Below the pieces are notes generated by a model. The model was given only the letters and a program-made list of their open reading frames with translations, was not told where the DNA came from and ran no database searches. Positions 7,171 through 8,505 of a DNA stretch of 8,505 nucleotides are shown piece after piece; position 1 is the first letter of the stretch; every line of letters begins with the position of its first letter. Both the position numbers and the translations under genes were made by a program. This stretch comes from Anaerolineae bacterium (GTDB lineage Bacteria; Chloroflexota; Anaerolineae; E26-bin7), in assembly GCA_029933115.1 (NCBI GenBank), contig JAOZOT010000136.1, positions 1-8,505 on the forward strand, read 5' to 3'.

Positions 7171-7423
7171 AGCCTCCGGCGACGGGGGGAAAGATGCCCA
7201 CCCGGTCGCCGTCGGACAGGACGTGGTCAAAGCTCCGGGATACGCCGTTGACGAAAACGCTCTTGACCTCGCCGGGCGGGACTCCCAACTCCTTCTCAAG
7301 GAACTCCTGCACAGTCGTCCCTTCCCCCAGTTCGCAGACCAGAGCCTCGCCAGGTTCGCTGCTTTTCCCCTCAGGCTGATATTTCCTCAAAGTAGCATAA
7401 AGCCTCGCTTCAACCCTGATCAT
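7169..7423 (-). CDS. MoaD/ThiS-family sulfur carrier with C-terminal Gly-Gly
   Basis: This 84-residue ubiquitin-fold protein is of the MoaD/ThiS type. In the family the C-terminal glycine is adenylated by an E1-like enzyme and converted to a thiocarboxylate that donates sulfur to molybdopterin, thiamin or other products. Seen here: MIRVEARLYATLRKY as first strand, VFVNG (57-61), the DGDRVGIFPP block (71-80) and a terminal VAGG exactly at the stop codon, so the functional tail is intact. The start ATG at 7423 has GGGAGGG 2-3 bases upstream, overlapping the stop of the preceding gene. It is the second gene of a two-gene operon, 9 bases after its paralogue. No activating enzyme or synthase is in view, so molybdopterin, tungstopterin, thiamin or another sulfur route cannot be distinguished. 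Confidence 0.85.
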   Translation of the reverse strand: MIRVEARLYATLRKYQPEGKSSEPGEALVCELGEGTTVQEFLEKELGVPPGEVKSVFVNGVSRSFDHVLSDGDRVGIFPPVAGG

Positions 7424-7432
7424 AGCCCTCCC

Positions 7433-7708
7433 TCATTCATGCACCGGAAAGTATTGCCGATACAGCAGTGACATATCCCACGGAAAGAGGCCCAGCCGGT
7501 CGCCGTCTTTCACCCTGCGGCTCAGAGCCGAGAGCTGACCGTTCAGAAAAATGTTGCGGCCCAGCTCCTCACGGGGAATACCGACGCGCTTGACGACATC
7601 TATTATAGTGTCCCCCTCTGTGATCGGGACGTGAAGGACGGAATCGCCGGTGGGGTCCTGCTCATCGGCGAAGCGGCGCAGCTTACCGTAGAGGTGGATT
7701 TCAATCAT
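7433..7708 (-). CDS. MoaD/ThiS-like protein lacking Gly-Gly
   Basis: This 91-residue paralogue of the downstream gene has the same fold signs: MIEIHLYGKLRRFAD as first strand, IFLNGQ (53-58) and DGDRLGLFP (68-76). After that block, where its neighbour has PVAGG, it continues WDMSLLYRQYF and ends PVHE, so it cannot be thiocarboxylated by the usual chemistry. It may be a non-catalytic partner, a regulator, or a subunit-like domain for another enzyme; this is inference. I prefer ATG 7708, with GGTGA 5 bases upstream, over the in-frame GTG at 7717, which adds MTS and would overlap that ribosome site. It is first in a minus-strand operon, and its TGA (7433-7435) overlaps the Shine-Dalgarno of the Gly-Gly gene, suggesting coupled translation and roughly matched amounts. 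Confidence 0.8.
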   Translation of the reverse strand: MIEIHLYGKLRRFADEQDPTGDSVLHVPITEGDTIIDVVKRVGIPREELGRNIFLNGQLSALSRRVKDGDRLGLFPWDMSLLYRQYFPVHE

Positions 7709-7725
7709 ACTTGTCACCGCCGTAT

Positions 7726-7754
7726 ATTATACACCAGTCTCCGTTTCAAGGCAA
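7726..7754 (-). promoter_or_regulatory. Sigma70-type promoter of the sulfur-carrier-like pair
   Basis: On the minus strand TTGCCT (7754-7749) and a perfect TATAAT (7731-7726) are separated by 17 bases. Transcription should start near 7719, giving an unusually short leader of about 11 bases before ATG 7708, nearly all of it ribosome-binding sequence. The MITE-like insertion begins 13-14 bases beyond the -35, so it replaced whatever lay immediately upstream. Confidence 0.7.
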
Positions 7755-7757
7755 TGC

Positions 7758-7767
7758 TTTCGGTTTC
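7758..7767 (+). repeat. Left target-site duplication of the MITE-like element
   Basis: TTTCGGTTTC here is identical to 7921-7930 and directly abuts the left terminal inverted repeat. Confidence 0.8.
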
Positions 7768-7920
7768 CTTGACTTTACCCACAAGTCCTGAAGCCCCCAC
7801 TGCGAGGTGGGGGTAAATCACAGCCGCTCTAGGAAAAGACTTCCTGGGTCAGCTGTGACAATTCCCTCGGCTTCACCGAGGGCTTCCCACTACCATCCTC
7901 GCGATCTGGGTAAAGTCAAG
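7768..7920. mobile_element. 153-bp MITE-like element with 14-bp terminal inverted repeats
   Basis: CTTGACTTTACCCA (7768-7781) is the exact reverse complement of TGGGTAAAGTCAAG (7907-7920). Both ends are flanked by the same 10-base direct repeat, the classic footprint of DDE-transposase insertion. There is no reading frame for a transposase, so it would be a non-autonomous derivative moved in trans. The interior is packed with perfect stems: CCCCCAC/GTGGGGG (7794-7800 with 7807-7813), TCACAGC/GCTGTGA (7818-7824 with 7852-7858) enclosing AGGAA/TTCCT (7831-7835 with 7841-7845), and CCCTCGG/CCGAGGG (7864-7870 with 7876-7882). A ten-base duplication would fit IS4-like groups, but the parent family is not recognised from the ends. 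Confidence 0.82.
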
Positions 7921-7930
7921 TTTCGGTTTC
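7921..7930 (+). repeat. Right target-site duplication of the MITE-like element
   Basis: TTTCGGTTTC repeats the bases at 7758-7767 exactly, immediately after the right terminal inverted repeat. Removing the element and one copy rebuilds a continuous empty site. Confidence 0.8.
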
Positions 7931-7938
7931 CAGGTGCA

Positions 7939-8000
7939 GTCACTGCTCACCTCTATCATCGCACCTTTGGCACCGAAAACTGAGCAGCCCTACTCTGCAT
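7939..8000. repeat. 62-bp imperfect direct repeat, copy A
   Basis: GTCACTGCTCAC, then a divergent 9-base segment, then CGCACCTTTGGCACCGAA and a tail ending in GCAT. Copy B at 8072-8133 matches except in the variable segment, one indel and a few transitions. Within copy A, CTGCTCA (7943-7949) and TGAGCAG (7981-7987) form a perfect 7-bp inverted repeat. Confidence 0.85.
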
Positions 8001-8040
8001 AGGGTATATCCCAAAAGTGTCGGAGAGTAGACCTACACCA

Positions 8041-8072
8041 CCCTCCTGCAGGTTGCGAACCCTGCGGGAGGG
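8041..8072. other. Strong 12-bp-stem hairpin between the direct repeats
   Basis: CCCTCCTGCAGG (8041-8052) pairs along its whole length with CCTGCGGGAGGG (8061-8072), with one G-T wobble and an 8-base loop. No T-tract follows on the plus strand, so a standard terminator is unlikely. Its right arm belongs to the repeat shared with 6120-6136. Confidence 0.8.
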
Positions 8073-8073
8073 T
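8056..8073. repeat. Dispersed intergenic repeat, copy 2
   Basis: CGAACCCTGCGGGAGGGT matches 6120-6136 apart from one extra T. Here it is the loop end and right arm of the 12-bp-stem hairpin. Confidence 0.55.
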
Positions 8074-8133
8074 CACTGCTCACGCAATTGCGTCGCACCT
8101 TTGGCACCGAAACTGAACAGCCCTGCTCCGCAT
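8072..8133. repeat. 62-bp imperfect direct repeat, copy B
   Basis: Same outline as copy A (7939-8000): GTCACTGCTCAC, a divergent segment, then CGCACCTTTGGCACCGAA and a tail ending in GCAT. The divergent slot here contributes to the perfect palindrome ACGCAATTGCGT (8082-8093). The copy ends 9 bases before the -35 of the next gene. Confidence 0.85.
8082..8093. promoter_or_regulatory. Perfect 12-bp palindrome, possible operator
   Basis: ACGCAATTGCGT is its own reverse complement and lies about 50 bases upstream of the -35 at 8143. A dimeric regulator could bind it, but no regulator is evident and it may only be the tip of a repeat-borne hairpin. Confidence 0.35.
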
Positions 8134-8142
8134 CCTCATATA

Positions 8143-8171
8143 TTGACTTCTAGTTGCACCTGTTGTAGAAT
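8143..8171 (+). promoter_or_regulatory. Sigma70-type promoter of the last gene
   Basis: TTGACT (8143-8148) and TAGAAT (8166-8171) are separated by exactly 17 bases, five of six consensus matches in each box. Transcription should begin near 8178, giving a leader of about 75 bases. Confidence 0.7.
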
Positions 8172-8204
8172 GGAGCTGAATCATCAGCCAAGGCCCTCAG
8201 TCGC

Positions 8205-8248
8205 CGGGGGTTGCCATTGCCCCGCAGCCTCCGAGGAGGAGAGGCAAT
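8205..8248 (+). promoter_or_regulatory. Leader with possible Shine-Dalgarno sequestration
   Basis: ATTGCC (8216-8221) can pair with GGCAAT (8243-8248) around CCTC/GAGG (8228-8231 with 8236-8239), burying the GGAGGAGAGG ribosome site. A mutually exclusive stem CGGGG/CCCCG (8205-8209 with 8220-8224) would free it. No known riboswitch class is recognised. Pairing was found by eye only. Confidence 0.3.
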
Positions 8249-8252
8249 AACG

Positions 8253-8505
8253 ATGAAGAGAATTCAATTCCTTGCCGCCCTTCCCTCCCTGCGCCCCCGC
8301 TGGGTGGTGGCTGGCGTGATAACAGCTGCCGTCTTGATTTGGAGCGCCTCCCTCTACTCCATCGCCAGCCAGATCGGTCACCCCTTCCCCGGCTTTTTCT
8401 ACAGCCCAGACCGGATCGTCAGCGGCTTCACGCCCCAGGATTTCACCGGATGGCAGGCCGGCCTGCGCCCCTGGGACCGCATCGTGGCCGTGAACGGGCA
8501 GCACT
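8253..8505 (+). CDS. Membrane protein with PDZ-like segment (N-terminal part only)
   Basis: The frame from ATG 8253 stays open to the window edge (84 complete codons), so only the N-terminus is seen. It begins MKRIQF, has a Pro/Arg patch, then one hydrophobic stretch (residues about 18-38, with AGVITAAVLIW) that reads as a membrane segment or uncleaved signal. After it come PGFFYSPDR and GWQAGLRPWDRIVAVNGQ (residues 66-83), which resemble the core of a PDZ domain (AGLRPGDRI..VNG). Such PDZ-like extracytoplasmic segments precede sensor kinase or phosphatase modules in some Chloroflexota proteins, and also occur in membrane proteases, so the class cannot be fixed here. GAGGAGGAGAGG ending 8 bases before the ATG and a promoter at 8143-8171 support the start. 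Confidence 0.75.
   Translation, partial: MKRIQFLAALPSLRPRWVVAGVITAAVLIWSASLYSIASQIGHPFPGFFYSPDRIVSGFTPQDFTGWQAGLRPWDRIVAVNGQH

Noticed and set aside
7121..7471. Plus-strand frame starting with Gly/Trp/Val repeats
   Set aside because: Its first part is the translated octamer array and the rest is antisense to the sulfur-carrier-like gene.
7791..7890. IS200/IS605-like end or omega RNA suggested by GAAGCCCCCAC and CCCTCGGCTTCA hairpins
   Set aside because: The stems resemble such ends, but no TnpA or TnpB remnant is present, and perfect terminal inverted repeats plus a 10-bp direct duplication point to a DDE-type element, which IS200/IS605 mobility does not produce.
7939..8133. CRISPR array or tandem glycine riboswitch
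   Set aside because: Only two long diverged copies with an unequal interior, so not CRISPR. GCACCGAA resembles part of the glycine aptamer, but the CTCTCAGG-type core that should follow is absent.
8017..8250. 77-codon plus-strand frame between the repeats and the last gene
   Set aside because: It runs through the 12-bp-stem hairpin, repeat B, the promoter and the leader, starts at GTG without a ribosome site, and has a low-complexity composition.

Overview
The window looks like bacterial chromosome from an uncultured, fairly GC-rich lineage. Two things fit Chloroflexota (Anaerolineae-like): the multihaem cytochrome with a carboxypeptidase-regulatory-like N-terminus, and the paired MoaD/ThiS-like genes. 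No ribosomal or other marker gene is present, so the taxonomy is an inference. Gene density is high up to about 7.7 kb. It is followed by about 540 bp of repeat-rich, structure-rich non-coding DNA before a final truncated gene.

27-3921: a tightly coupled two-gene module. The first gene encodes a 908-residue TrlF-type protein (PHP domain fused to an SMC/Rad50-like ATPase with a long coiled coil). The second encodes a 386-residue protein with a Schlafen/AlbA_2 domain and a GHKL ATPase domain. The Shine-Dalgarno of the second overlaps the stop of the first. Both gene families occur in defence and accessory islands, and by eye both genes use more A/T at third codon positions than the next gene. 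This is the best candidate here for an under-described system.

3967-5679: an exported multihaem c-type cytochrome with four CXXCH motifs. A fifth site reads CGHCM where family context predicts CXXCH. 5760-6031: a 75-residue unknown protein behind its own extended -10 promoter. 6032-6205: a non-coding gap with inverted and direct repeats, one of which recurs near 8.06 kb. 6206-7081: a radical SAM protein with a CX4CX2C cluster motif.

7091-7170: exactly ten 8-bp GGGTGGTT-type units filling the gap between convergent genes. They run into the stop codon of a minus-strand MoaD/ThiS-like gene. 7169-7708 (minus strand): two ubiquitin-fold sulfur-carrier-like proteins in one operon. The promoter-distal one ends in the canonical Gly-Gly; the promoter-proximal one lacks it and has a different tail.

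7709-8252: a promoter for the minus-strand operon, then a 153-bp MITE-like element with perfect 14-bp terminal inverted repeats and a perfect 10-bp flanking direct repeat. After that come two ~62-bp imperfect direct repeats separated by a 12-bp-stem hairpin, a perfect 12-bp palindrome, a good sigma70-type promoter, and a leader that could sequester the Shine-Dalgarno of the last gene. 8253-8505: the start of a membrane protein with a PDZ-like segment, cut by the window edge.
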